Positions 7,776-15,455 are shown, counted from the stretch's first letter. The stretch: DNA of 35,160 bases from an uncultured Oscillospiraceae bacterium (GCA_900543395.1 UQQT01000023.1:1-35160); one strand, 5' to 3'. Translations and numbers: made by a program. Notes: a model not told the origin generated them from the sequence alone.

Positions 7776-7811
7776 AAGCGTACCGTAAAATCAGCGGTAC
7801 GCTTATTTTTA
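7776..7811. terminator. bidirectional terminator between the small transcript and ftsH
   Basis: Perfect ten-pair stem AAGCGTACCG/CGGTACGCTT with a nine-base loop. T-rich tracts follow on the plus strand (ATTTTT) and on the minus strand (TGTTTTC). Confidence 0.85.
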
Positions 7812-7814
7812 TAA

Positions 7815-9632
7815 TTAATCATCTTCGCCGTTCAGTATCGACATAAATTCCTCGCCCGTTATAGTCTCTTTTTCGCAGAGATACATTGCGAGCTTATCGA
7901 GCTTGTCCCTGTTTTGAGTAAGAATCCGTTTCGCCTTTTCATGCTGTTTTTTTACAAGCTCGACGACCTTTTTGTCGATCTCTTTCTGTGTGTCCGCGGC
8001 GCACGTAAGCGACGTATCGCCCCCGAGGTACTGATTGTTGACGGTCTCCATTGCGACCATGTCGAACTCCTCACTCATGCCGTAGCGGGTTATCATCGCA
8101 CGGGCAAGCTTCGTAGCCTGTTCGATATCGTTCGACGCACCCGTCGTTATTTCGTTGAATACAACCTCTTCGGCAGCTCTTCCGCCGGTGAACGTCGCGA
8201 TTTTGTTCTCGATTTCCTCCTTAGTCATCAAATAGCGGTCGTCCTGTTCTACCTGCATGGTATATCCGAGTGCGCCCGAGGTTCTGGGTATAATCGTTAT
8301 CTTCTGAACGGGAGCCGAATGAGTCTGCATTGCAGCAACGAGCGCGTGTCCTATTTCGTGATAAGAAACGACCTTACGTTCCTTATCGGACAGAACGGTA
8401 TTTTTCTTCTGATAACCTGCGATAACAACCTCTATGCTCTCCTCTAAATCCGACTGACACACGGATTTTCTGCCGTTTCTGACCGCGCGCAGGGCGGCTT
8501 CATTGACCATGTTCGCAAGCTCCGCGCCCGAAGCGCCCGAAGCCATACGAGCGATAGCGTGAAAATCAACATCGGGAGCAATTTTTACTTTCTTTGCATG
8601 AACTTTAAGTATAGCCTCTCTGCCGTTTAAGTCGGGAAGTTCTACGGGAACGCGCCTGTCGAATCTGCCGGGACGTGTAAGTGCAGGGTCAAGGGATTCA
8701 GGACGGTTTGTTGCGGCTAAAATAATTACTCCGTTGTTACCCTCGAATCCGTCCATTTCGGTCAGAAGCTGGTTGAGCGTCTGCTCCCTCTCATCGTTCG
8801 AGCCGAGAGCGTTATCACGCTTTTTGCCGATTGCGTCGATTTCGTCGATAAATATGATACACGGTGCTTTTTCTTTCGCCTGTTTAAACAAATCACGAAC
8901 CTTTGAGGCTCCCATTCCGACAAACATTTCAACGAATTCGGAACCCGATATAGAGAAAAACGGAACTCCCGCCTCACCCGCTACAGCTTTTGCGAGCATC
9001 GTTTTACCCGTTCCGGGAGGGCCTACTAAGAGCAGACCTTTGGGCATTGACGCGCCGACGTCGGTGTATTTTTCGGGATTATGAAGATAGTCGACTATTT
9101 CGGCAAGATTCTCTTTTGCCTCGTCCTCACCCGCTACGTCTTCAAATCTTATACCCTTTGTCGACTGAACATAAACCTTCGCGTTGCTTTTACCCATGCC
9201 GAAGCTCATTGCGTTTTTACCGCCCGCATGCTCGGCAAGCTTTTTACTCACATACTGACCTAAGAATATAAAGAAAATCAGCGGAACTCCGAAACTCAAC
9301 AGATAACTTAACACGGGCGACATTGTTTTGTCTATATTTTTCGTAAATTTCGCCCCGCTGTTATATAACCGTTCAGTGAGATTCGGGTCATCCATAACAC
9401 CCGTCTTATATATTTTTTTATCCGTATCACTGAACAGAATTTCGGAATCGTCAATCTGCACTTCGGCGATTTTCTTTTCCTCAATCATTTTCATAAAGGT
9501 GCCGTAATCAACCTCGCTGACCCTGCTTTGAGAAATCAACGGCATGACAATTAGATTAAAAAGCAGAAGAATGACAAGAGCTATCGAATAGTAAAATATG
9601 AGCGGTTTTTTCGGAGTTTTAACTTCTTTCAT
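7815..9632 (-). CDS. ftsH: ATP-dependent zinc metalloprotease FtsH
   Basis: A 605-residue membrane-anchored AAA+ protease for quality control of membrane and regulatory proteins. Transmembrane segments lie at about residues 11-33 and 105-127, flanking a small external domain. The AAA module has Walker A GPPGTGKT (204-211), Walker B FIDEID (261-266) and the second region of homology through RPGRFDR (320-326). The M41 protease domain has the zinc motif HEIGH (425-429) and a likely third ligand at Asp502. The length is normal for Firmicutes FtsH. The start codon follows AAAGGAG. It is usually next to hpt/tilS, but here it stands alone with its own promoter and terminator. Confidence 0.97.
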   Translation of the reverse strand: MKEVKTPKKPLIFYYSIALVILLLFNLIVMPLISQSRVSEVDYGTFMKMIEEKKIAEVQIDDSEILFSDTDKKIYKTGVMDDPNLTERLYNSGAKFTKNIDKTMSPVLSYLLSFGVPLIFFIFLGQYVSKKLAEHAGGKNAMSFGMGKSNAKVYVQSTKGIRFEDVAGEDEAKENLAEIVDYLHNPEKYTDVGASMPKGLLLVGPPGTGKTMLAKAVAGEAGVPFFSISGSEFVEMFVGMGASKVRDLFKQAKEKAPCIIFIDEIDAIGKKRDNALGSNDEREQTLNQLLTEMDGFEGNNGVIILAATNRPESLDPALTRPGRFDRRVPVELPDLNGREAILKVHAKKVKIAPDVDFHAIARMASGASGAELANMVNEAALRAVRNGRKSVCQSDLEESIEVVIAGYQKKNTVLSDKERKVVSYHEIGHALVAAMQTHSAPVQKITIIPRTSGALGYTMQVEQDDRYLMTKEEIENKIATFTGGRAAEEVVFNEITTGASNDIEQATKLARAMITRYGMSEEFDMVAMETVNNQYLGGDTSLTCAADTQKEIDKKVVELVKKQHEKAKRILTQNRDKLDKLAMYLCEKETITGEEFMSILNGEDD

Positions 9633-9652
9633 AACGAATCTCCTTTATATTA

Positions 9653-9681
9653 AATATAAAAAAATACCTTATTTTTTGTAA
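9653..9681 (-). promoter_or_regulatory. likely ftsH promoter
   Basis: On the minus strand, TTACAA, a 17-base spacer and TATATT, about 20 bases before the ftsH start codon. The leader would be short; the region is A+T-rich, so the call is moderate. Confidence 0.5.
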
Positions 9682-9714
9682 TATTATTACTCGTCAAAAT
9701 AAACTTCATGTAAA

Positions 9715-9751
9715 CAAAAAAAGGATCGATCCGATTATCGAATCAATCCCC
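9715..9751 (-). terminator. terminator overlapping the end of the S26 peptidase-like gene
   Basis: On the minus strand GGATTGATTCG pairs with CGGATCGATCC (11 pairs including two G-T) around a six-base or shorter loop, followed by a run of T. The stop codon of the gene lies inside the hairpin. Confidence 0.85.
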
Positions 9752-10196
9752 TTATTCTTCTGTTCAATTTAAAAAGAAACGGTCTGAATTTTATCGCATG
9801 AATCCAAACATGTTTAAAAAAGAGCCAAACCGCGCTTTTTTCGCCGATATTCTTTCCCCGTCTGACCGCGCCGACGGCTTTTGCCAGAATATCCTCTTTT
9901 TTTATCGGACCCTCTTTATACGTCTGCGCGTCGCCCGTCAGAAAAAAAGACTCCCCTTTTATCTTAACGATTCTGTGCAGAACGCACTGCCCGTTTTTCC
10001 TTACGAAGAACACAATGTCCCCGCGCTTTAAATTAGCCGCACGCGAGAGAATAACGCAGTCGCCCTCTGAATTGAGAAACGGTCTCATGCTTCCGCCGGT
10101 CACGCGCAGTCGGACGTTTCCTCCGTTTTTTACGGTCTCTTTCAATATCGGGATAAATTTATCGGGATCGACGGTTTTCTTCTCAAAATTTTGCAT
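9735..10196 (-). CDS. S24/S26-family peptidase-like protein (SipW-type fold)
   Basis: A 153-residue protein with the signal-peptidase fold motifs: box B VTGGSMRPFL with the nucleophile candidate Ser36, KRGDIVFF, and box D/E VLHRIVKI and FLTGDAQ. His74 stands where SipW/ER-type enzymes carry the catalytic His. Unlike true type I signal peptidases it has no N-terminal anchor; a weak hydrophobic stretch near residues 121-135 is the only membrane candidate. Related soluble forms occur in Clostridia beside PqqD-like maturation genes, but none is present here. The start ATG at 10196 follows GGGAGGCGGAG; longer in-frame starts are in A+T-rich promoter sequence. Substrate unknown. Confidence 0.8.
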   Translation of the reverse strand: MQNFEKKTVDPDKFIPILKETVKNGGNVRLRVTGGSMRPFLNSEGDCVILSRAANLKRGDIVFFVRKNGQCVLHRIVKIKGESFFLTGDAQTYKEGPIKKEDILAKAVGAVRRGKNIGEKSAVWLFFKHVWIHAIKFRPFLFKLNRRIRGLIR

Positions 10197-10242
10197 ATAC
10201 TCCGCCTCCCGTCGGCTTTCGGTACTTATTGTGTTATATATA

Positions 10243-10271
10243 ATATTATAATATATTTTCAACTCTGTCAA
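10243..10271 (-). promoter_or_regulatory. promoter of the S26 peptidase-like gene
   Basis: On the minus strand, TTGACA, a 17-base spacer and TAATAT; an overlapping TATAAT has a 15-base spacer. It is back to back with the tRNA promoter. Confidence 0.65.
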
Positions 10272-10314
10272 CAGCCGAAAAAAATGATAATACATCTTTT
10301 TTTCAAAAAAACTA

Positions 10315-10343
10315 TTGACTTTTAATCTGATTTGTAGTATATT
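10315..10343 (+). promoter_or_regulatory. tRNA-fMet promoter
   Basis: TTGACT, a 17-base spacer and TATATT, 27 bases before the tRNA 5' end. Confidence 0.75.
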
Positions 10344-10369
10344 ATTTAAGCACTGAGAAATTTAAATAT

Positions 10370-10445
<76 letters not shown>

Positions 10446-10449
10446 AAAA

Positions 10450-10504
10450 AAGGTCGATAATTTTGATACCATTGGTATTGAAACTATTGACCTTATTCTT
10501 TTTG
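10450..10504 (+). terminator. tRNA terminator, long hairpin
   Basis: AAGGTC/GACCTT at the base and ATACC/GGTAT at the tip, with mostly paired A/T-rich sequence between them and a three-base loop. ATTCTTTTT follows. Confidence 0.75.
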
Positions 10505-10629
10505 TAAAAATGCTTGATTTACAAGGGGTTTCTGCCCTTTGGCAAGTTGGGTTAGTTTCATTGTAGGTGTTCAGAGGTGTGTTTTTACGCCTTCGGACAC
10601 CCATTTTTTGTTTGTCCGACATTCTCGCT

Positions 10630-10700
10630 GAAACTATTCCTCGGAGAAAAGTTTCATTGTGGTAAGAATAGCTTCATTGTCAGAGGAAAAGTTTCAGAGT
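10630..10700. repeat. iteron-like 20-bp direct repeats with one inverted copy
   Basis: GAAAAGTTTC (10646), GAATAGCTTC (10666) and GAAAAGTTTC (10686) start exactly 20 bases apart; the first two are followed by ATTGT and the third by AGAGT. An inverted copy, GAAACTATTC, lies at 10630-10639. Further partial copies occur at 10480 (GAAACTATT) and 10555 (GTTTCATTGT). The spacing of two helical turns fits protein binding on one face of DNA. The array also overlaps the 3' part of the minus-strand ORF, so coding origin is an alternative. Confidence 0.6.
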
Positions 10701-10938
10701 GGGCAAAAGGCTCTACGGCAACCTGGGTGTGGTTGATGTAGAGCCTTTTTCGTTTATTCTTATTGTCGATTCCCTCTACATAATCGGCCGGACAAGCCTC
10801 CAGAGGCATTCTTGTAACATCAGTGTACGCGAGGATTTTTCCCCGGGCATACATATCATCGTACCTTGCGTCCTTCAGTTTCGCCATTTCGGTATCGATT
10901 TGAGCCTTGATAAACTTAATGACATCCATTTTTTCCAT
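10654..10938 (-). CDS. small mobile-element-type protein, probably run past its original end
   Basis: A 94-residue frame starting MEKMDVIKFIKAQIDTEMAK and going on with LKDARYDDMYARGKILAYTDV, with GGAGGAA upstream of the ATG. The first 60 residues look like a genuine charged helical protein of the kind found at the end of clostridial phage/conjugative-element operons; I cannot name the family. The last 30 residues read through a perfect 12-pair hairpin (10705-10749) and the iteron-like repeats, suggesting that the original stop was lost and the tail is read-through. It sits two genes into the island, opposite to genes A-C. Confidence 0.5.
   Translation of the reverse strand: MEKMDVIKFIKAQIDTEMAKLKDARYDDMYARGKILAYTDVTRMPLEACPADYVEGIDNKNKRKRLYINHTQVAVEPFAHSETFPLTMKLFLPQ
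10705..10752. terminator. hairpin terminator inside the island
   Basis: Perfect 12-pair stem AAAAGGCTCTAC/GTAGAGCCTTTT with a 21-base loop and T-rich flank on the plus strand; the minus strand also ends in TTTT. It was most likely the terminator of the minus-strand gene pair. Confidence 0.65.
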
Positions 10939-10943
10939 AGCAA

Positions 10944-11115
10944 TTATTCCTCCAGTGGGTCAAAATCATCATCCTTGTATTTACGGATAATATGCTTAGT
11001 ACGGTCAAGCGGCAGAGGCACGTCCTCCTCCGCAAAATACTCCACCTTGACAACCTCGGCCGCAGAGTGGCGGTTGTCCTTGCCGACGGGTACGATTACA
11101 TAAGGACGGAACAGG
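10944..11115 (-). pseudogene. C-terminal remnant of a mobile-element gene
   Basis: A minus-strand frame without a start reads RPYVIVPVGKDNRHSAAEVV, then VEYFAEEDVPLPLDRTKHII, and ends DDDFDPLEE. It stops 5 bases before the ATG of the next small gene, whose ribosome binding site lies inside its end, so the two formed an operon. Upstream of residue 1 the frame runs into a terminator hairpin and unrelated sequence, so the N-terminal part has been deleted. The style is that of conjugative-element or prophage accessory genes; no family assigned. Confidence 0.5.
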
Positions 11116-11125
11116 CATCGAGGTT

Positions 11126-11151
11126 GGGGCTGAATAAGCCCCGCCTTTTTT
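11126..11151 (+). terminator. short terminator upstream of island gene A
   Basis: GGGGCT/AGCCCC with a five-base loop, then GCC and six T. No plus-strand gene ends here, so it marks a lost gene or a recombination joint. Confidence 0.55.
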
Positions 11152-11278
11152 GTTGGTAGAAATGTTCACATTGTTATGATATACTGTATTAAAGTCCGTT
11201 TTATGGGACACCTGCCGTGATAGAATGTTATTGTAAACCAAGAAAAGCATTTATCACGCCGGATATGAGGTGAACACG

Positions 11279-12205
11279 ATGAATAATGTCATAAGCGATT
11301 CCGTCAGCAAACTATCAGCAATTACAGACCAAACACCTATAGATTGGGATGCCTTCGATTCTGTTCTGAAGGGCTTAGAGGATATCAATGCCTATGATGA
11401 GCATTATGAAGAGACAATTTTGTCAGAGTTTATTATGGATGGAGAATTTTACAAGCGTGGGTTCATCCTGGCAGATGTTGTCCGCCGCTTTCTTGCTTGC
11501 GGTTATGATGTTTTTGCAAATGACGGGTTAAATGGTGGTTTGGCGCTTCATTCGCTTTGTTGGTCATCGTACGATCATTATGTTTTGGAGGCTGCCAAGG
11601 TTCTTATGAATGCCGGAGCCCCCGTCAAATACAGAACCAGTGACGATGATCCCAACGAAGAACCGGAGGGTCTGCTTGGAGGCATCAGCTGGAAACTTTC
11701 CGGTGCCTGGATGGTGGACAAAGACTATGCCTGGGCAAATACACTTGAAGCCTATTATGCTATGACAGAGGCTAATATTGCAGGCAAGGATTACAATGCC
11801 ATAGACAATTACTTTGCTTGTATTGGAAAACCACTTACCGCTGTTTCTGCCATCAATGTTGGCGGCAAACCCGCTCTATATGACGAGGGCACTGTTTCTG
11901 TGTATTCCGAACCGCTCATCCTGTGGTTTGAGGACAAGCCCCTGGTGGTCAGCTGCTATACCGATTTTGTGGTAAACCCGGTATATGCTGATGACAAAAA
12001 GAACGACCTTGCAGATGTTACTACAGCATTTTCCTCTCTTATTGGTACTACGCTGAAAGAAGTACAGTACATTGACACAACCATTTGTTATTTCGAGTTT
12101 AGTAACGGAAAACGGCTGTTTTTTGCAAGCCGTGATATTGGGGACAGAAAACGAGTCGGCACTTTTGATATACTGGCTGACAGCAAAAAAGTGAATGTCG
12201 AGTAA
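11279..12205 (+). CDS. island gene A: 308-residue protein, unknown (ankyrin-like N-terminal half)
   Basis: I start at the ATG at 11279, six bases after AGGTG; a GTG nine bases upstream is in frame. Residues 50-130 have a helix-turn-helix rhythm with LADVVRRFLACGYDVFAND and ALHSLCW, then EAAKVLMNAGAP, reminiscent of ankyrin-type repeats though not canonical. Residues 175-308 are beta-rich (SVYSEPLILWFEDKPLVVS; CYFEFSNGKRLFFASRDIG). No signal, no membrane segment, no catalytic motif. Codons are balanced (GAT, GCC, CTG), unlike the GAC/GCG/TCG-rich core genes. Its end overlaps the start of gene B by 11 bases. It could be an immunity-type or defence accessory protein; unproven. Confidence 0.75.
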   Translation: MNNVISDSVSKLSAITDQTPIDWDAFDSVLKGLEDINAYDEHYEETILSEFIMDGEFYKRGFILADVVRRFLACGYDVFANDGLNGGLALHSLCWSSYDHYVLEAAKVLMNAGAPVKYRTSDDDPNEEPEGLLGGISWKLSGAWMVDKDYAWANTLEAYYAMTEANIAGKDYNAIDNYFACIGKPLTAVSAINVGGKPALYDEGTVSVYSEPLILWFEDKPLVVSCYTDFVVNPVYADDKKNDLADVTTAFSSLIGTTLKEVQYIDTTICYFEFSNGKRLFFASRDIGDRKRVGTFDILADSKKVNVE

Positions 12206-12625
12206 CTCCGTATCGAGAGTTTCTGAGCCATAAGCGGTCGCACCTTTGCCGGTACCGTCACAGAATATAGCGAGGATGCTATTGCTCTCTTCTGTGATGA
12301 TGCAGCATACCTTCTCTGTCTCCGTCCTGGAACAGCCGACAGATACCGGTTTGGCATTTGCCCTTGTACCAAGGAATTGCTTACTGAATACACACGTCAG
12401 TATCCATTACAGCAACCGGTCAAAACCACATGTATTTATGACCAAAATAATCTGTCCGCAGTACGCCTTGATTTCCCGGAGGGACACTTGTATATGGCGG
12501 CTACAGAATATTATGACATCGAAATCCGGCTTTCAGATAAAATTTATAATCCTTTGGATTACAATGTTTTGCCTCGCAAAGAGGGCAAGCACATGGAATT
12601 CCTAAAAAGGAAGGTTGGTGATTAA
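12195..12625 (+). pseudogene. island gene B: ~143-residue protein broken by a frameshift
   Basis: From the ATG at 12195, overlapping the stop of gene A, one reads MSSNSVSRVSEP and a stop at 12231. Adding one base near 12228 joins it to the long open frame ISGRTFAGTVTEYSEDAIAL, which runs without interruption to 12625. The long frame has no ATG, GTG or TTG of its own until codon 50, so it was not a separate gene. The protein is beta-rich with four Cys (FCDD, LLCLRP, FGICPC). The overlap start and the five-base linkage to gene C show a three-gene operon. The frameshift may be biological or a sequencing error. Family unknown. Confidence 0.6.
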
Positions 12626-12627
12626 CT

Positions 12628-13683
12628 ATGAAATTGTTCGATACTATCGAAGCAGTAAAGTTCCCGGAAGAAAATATGATATTTATAACCCGCGGTGGGT
12701 ATCTTTACTATATTTACAACCCCAAATATAAATGGTGGAGAAAACACAGCAATGCCGGAAACGATCATCTTACCGTCTCCAACTACCCTGATGTAAGCAG
12801 AGAAGAACTTGTTGATGCCATGAAGGGTGTTTTCCCAAAGAAGGAAACGGATTTTATGCGTTTATGCAATTCATCCCAGCTGTGCATCAGAGATATGCTG
12901 GATTTGCTCAAAGAGGATTATCCAAAGTACATGGCTGACTATGCCATTTACCATACTACACACCGGCTTTTGTTGGAGTCGGACATCTGCCGTAAATCGT
13001 TTGAAAAATTGCAGAAACTGCTGGAGGATGCCAACACCAATCACCATGATAGCAACCAGGTTCTCACTCAAATAAAGAATCTGTCTTTTGCCATCATCGG
13101 CAGAGACATTTTCAAGAGAGAAATCGGCATTGTCGACGGTCACGACAGGTCGTCTTATTTTCGGATTATGCCCGTGAGGGTCATTGACCTTGAGAACACC
13201 GCTGATTTGGATAGCGTTGCAGAAATGAGAAGCGCAGAGATTTCGATTGAAGAGGATAACGTTGCACAATACCTCACACCGTTTCTCTACAAATATTTCG
13301 ATGAGGAACTGACAGAAAACAAGAAGCGCAAAGATGTTTCCGGCTTTGAATGGTACTTAGAGCATAACTTTTTTACATTCGATTCGATGGCACTGATCTT
13401 AAAGGACATTGAGGATACCGTTGATGCGTTGATTTCTGGAAGAGAGACAGAATACACCCAAAAACTGAAAATCAAGAGAGGTACCGCAACCTACCGGTTT
13501 GCGTATGCGAAAAACCTAACCGCAGAAGAGGTCGCAGAGTACAATGACAATAGCCCCACAGAGGATGATACCGCAGTGGCGCTCGTAGTTGATTTTTATC
13601 AGCGTTTCCTCTTCCGGATGGAGTATATGCTCAAAGTCGGCAAAGAGAAGGGATATAACCTGATCTCCTTTATGGGGCCCTAA
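12628..13683 (+). CDS. island gene C: 351-residue protein, unknown
   Basis: A soluble-looking protein with its ATG two bases after the stop of gene B and AAGGAAGGTTGGTGA as ribosome binding site. Aromatic-rich N-terminus (GGYLYYIYNPKYKWWRKH), a helical middle (residues 60-150), a segment with two conserved-looking motifs (FAIIGRDIFKREIGIVDGH; YFRIMPVRVIDL), and a helical C-terminus ending FYQRFLFRMEYMLKVGKEKG. No family recognised and no catalytic triad visible. Intact and in frame over its whole length, unlike gene B, which suggests it is still under selection or was acquired recently. Followed within 15 bases by the GTTTC palindrome array. Confidence 0.75.
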   Translation: MKLFDTIEAVKFPEENMIFITRGGYLYYIYNPKYKWWRKHSNAGNDHLTVSNYPDVSREELVDAMKGVFPKKETDFMRLCNSSQLCIRDMLDLLKEDYPKYMADYAIYHTTHRLLLESDICRKSFEKLQKLLEDANTNHHDSNQVLTQIKNLSFAIIGRDIFKREIGIVDGHDRSSYFRIMPVRVIDLENTADLDSVAEMRSAEISIEEDNVAQYLTPFLYKYFDEELTENKKRKDVSGFEWYLEHNFFTFDSMALILKDIEDTVDALISGRETEYTQKLKIKRGTATYRFAYAKNLTAEEVAEYNDNSPTEDDTAVALVVDFYQRFLFRMEYMLKVGKEKGYNLISFMGP

Positions 13684-13696
13684 TAACCCTATAGAT

Positions 13697-13758
13697 GGTT
13701 TCATTTCTGTGAATAGGGTTTCATTTTCAAGTGAAACCTTTTGAAACCCTATGAAACC
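13697..13758. repeat. GTTTCA / TGAAAC palindrome array
   Basis: Half-sites GGTTTCAT (13697), GGGTTTCA (13716), TGAAACC (13732), TGAAACCC (13742) and ATGAAACC (13751). ATAGGGTTTCA (13713-13723) and TGAAACCCTAT (13742-13752) form a perfect 11-bp inverted repeat. GTTTC cores also occur in the array at 10630-10695 on the other side of genes A-C. Confidence 0.6.
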
Positions 13759-13789
13759 GTATCATTATTATCAACTGTTGCCAAAAAAT

Positions 13790-13808
13790 GGGGGCTGTAA
13801 AAAACAGC
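13790..13808 (+). repeat. left terminal inverted repeat of the IS
   Basis: GGGGGCTGTAAAAAACAGC, matching the right end with one extra A in the latter. CTGT and ACAG can pair with each other, so each end is also a small hairpin. Confidence 0.8.
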
Positions 13809-13820
13809 TCGAAAAAAATG

Positions 13821-13859
13821 ACGACTGCAAGTAACCGAAAAAGGTATGCTTGCAGTCGT
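13821..13859. repeat. hairpin inside the left end of the IS
   Basis: ACGACTGCAAG and CTTGCAGTCGT, a perfect 11-bp inverted repeat with a 17-base loop, followed by TTTTT. It would block transcripts entering from outside. A TATAAT at 13868-13873 may belong to the transposase promoter, but no -35 fits. Confidence 0.65.
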
Positions 13860-13879
13860 TTTTGTGGTATAATTGATAT

Positions 13880-15455
13880 ATGCCGAACAATAAATCCCAA
13901 CAAGCATATAATACACCATATCAATTAAAATTACCACCGGAAATTGAAAAAATAATAGAAATTTCCGATCCGGTATATACATTCTGCGAAGATTCTGCGA
14001 AGTTTTGAATCAAATTGACCTAAAAAGATATCTTGTTGTCAAGGAAAACAGGACAGGTCGAAAAAGATTTAATTCTGAAACTTTGCTGAAAGTAATACTG
14101 TTCTCCTTTATGGAACACGGATATGTATCAACACGGGAAATAGAAAAGTTATGTAAAACAGATATACGATTCATGTATCTGCTGAACGAACAGTCTGCAC
14201 CAAGTCATATGACGATAGATAATTTTATGAACTGTTGTCTTTCAGACAGTATAGAGAATATATTCAATGAAATCAACACATACATCTTTGAACAGGAACA
14301 GGTTGACACAGAACATATTTATATAGACGGAACAAAAATTGAAGCTAATGCCAACAAATACAGTTGGGTGTGGAAAAAGAGCAGTATAAAAACAGAAACA
14401 AGACTTTCGAGAAAATATCTTCATTACTTAAAGAAATAAATATGTTTATCGCTTATCAAGGGGTAAGATTTGATATTCGTACAGAATATGCTGTTGAATA
14501 TATGGAAGAAATCACAGCAAACTACATTCGTCTCGTAAATATTAATCCCTAAAAGCTTGTCAGAGGCCGAGGACACCGAAAAACAACAGAACAAAGATGT
14601 TACAAAAAACTGACAGAGTATACCGAAAAGCTAAAGAAATATGCGGAATACATCAGAATAAGCGGTGAACACAGAAACAGCTATTCAAAGACGGATAACG
14701 GAGCAACATTTTTCAGAATGAAAAAAGACTATATGGGCAATGACCGGCTTCTTCCCGGCTGCAACATTCAGCTTGGCTTATGTGACGAATATATAGCCGT
14801 ATATGATGTGAAACAGTACGCTTCGAATATGGACTGATTTCAACCGTTAATGGAAAAATTCAAAGACATATATCACAAATATCCTCGGTATCCCGTAGCT
14901 GATGCAGGTTACGGAAGCTTCAACAATTATCTTTACTGTGAAGGACACGGAATGGAAAAATATATAAAATTCACAATGTTCAAAAAAGAAACGGAAGATC
15001 AAAAATACAGAGAAAATCCATACAGAGCGGTTAATTTTTACATAAATAAAAACGTCAATCCTGAATGTCCTACCGGAAAAGAATTTCGTTATCTTTACAG
15101 CAGACCTGTAAGAGGAAATCAATTCGGAAGAACAGAGGAAATGTATCAGTGTGAAGATTGTTCGGATTGTCAACTTAAAGAACAATGTTGTAAATGTGAA
15201 GGAAATCGTATCGTTCGTATAAATGAAGAACTGACAAAATTCCATAAAGAAGTTTTGAACAATCTCAACAGCACAAAAGGTGCACTTTTACGAATGAACA
15301 GAAGCATACAGGCAGAGGGTGCAATTGGCACAATCAAATGGAACAGAGAGTACAAAAGGGTGCGAAGACGAGGGCTAAAAGGTGTAAATTTTGAGTTAGT
15401 ACTGATTTCCTGCGGTTTTAATCTTCATAAATATCATTTAAAGAAACAAGTGTAA
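13880..15455 (+). pseudogene. IS1182-family transposase, two frameshifts and two stops
   Basis: Joined in order, the pieces give a transposase of about 520 residues: MPNNKSQQAYNTPYQLKLPP (N-terminal, from 13880); frame change at the 11-bp duplication at 13981-14002; NQIDLKRYLVVKEN through the DDE-type motif YIDGTKIEANANKY; a second frame change near 14385; KTFEKISSLLKEINMF and onward with TAA at 14550 and TGA at 14835 (probably from TGG, giving NMDWF); then the C-terminal part with ADAGYGSFNNY, a Cys-rich zinc-finger-like stretch (CEDCSDCQLKEQCCKC) and RRRGLKGVNFELVLI. The order and motifs are those of IS1182 with a DUF772 N-terminus. Confidence 0.85.
13981..14002 (+). repeat. 11-bp tandem duplication that breaks the transposase
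   Basis: ATTCTGCGAAG occurs twice in direct contact. Removing one copy restores the frame as TFCEVLNQIDLKRY, the normal IS1182 reading. It is thus a slippage-type mutation, not an ancestral feature. Confidence 0.8.

Noticed and set aside
7914..8447. 177-codon plus-strand ORF inside ftsH
   Set aside because: Shadow of the ftsH coding frame on the opposite strand; no promoter or ribosome binding site and improbable composition.
13697..13758. GTTTC repeats as a CRISPR array
   Set aside because: Half-sites are short, in both orientations and irregularly spaced; there are no constant spacers and no cas genes in the window.
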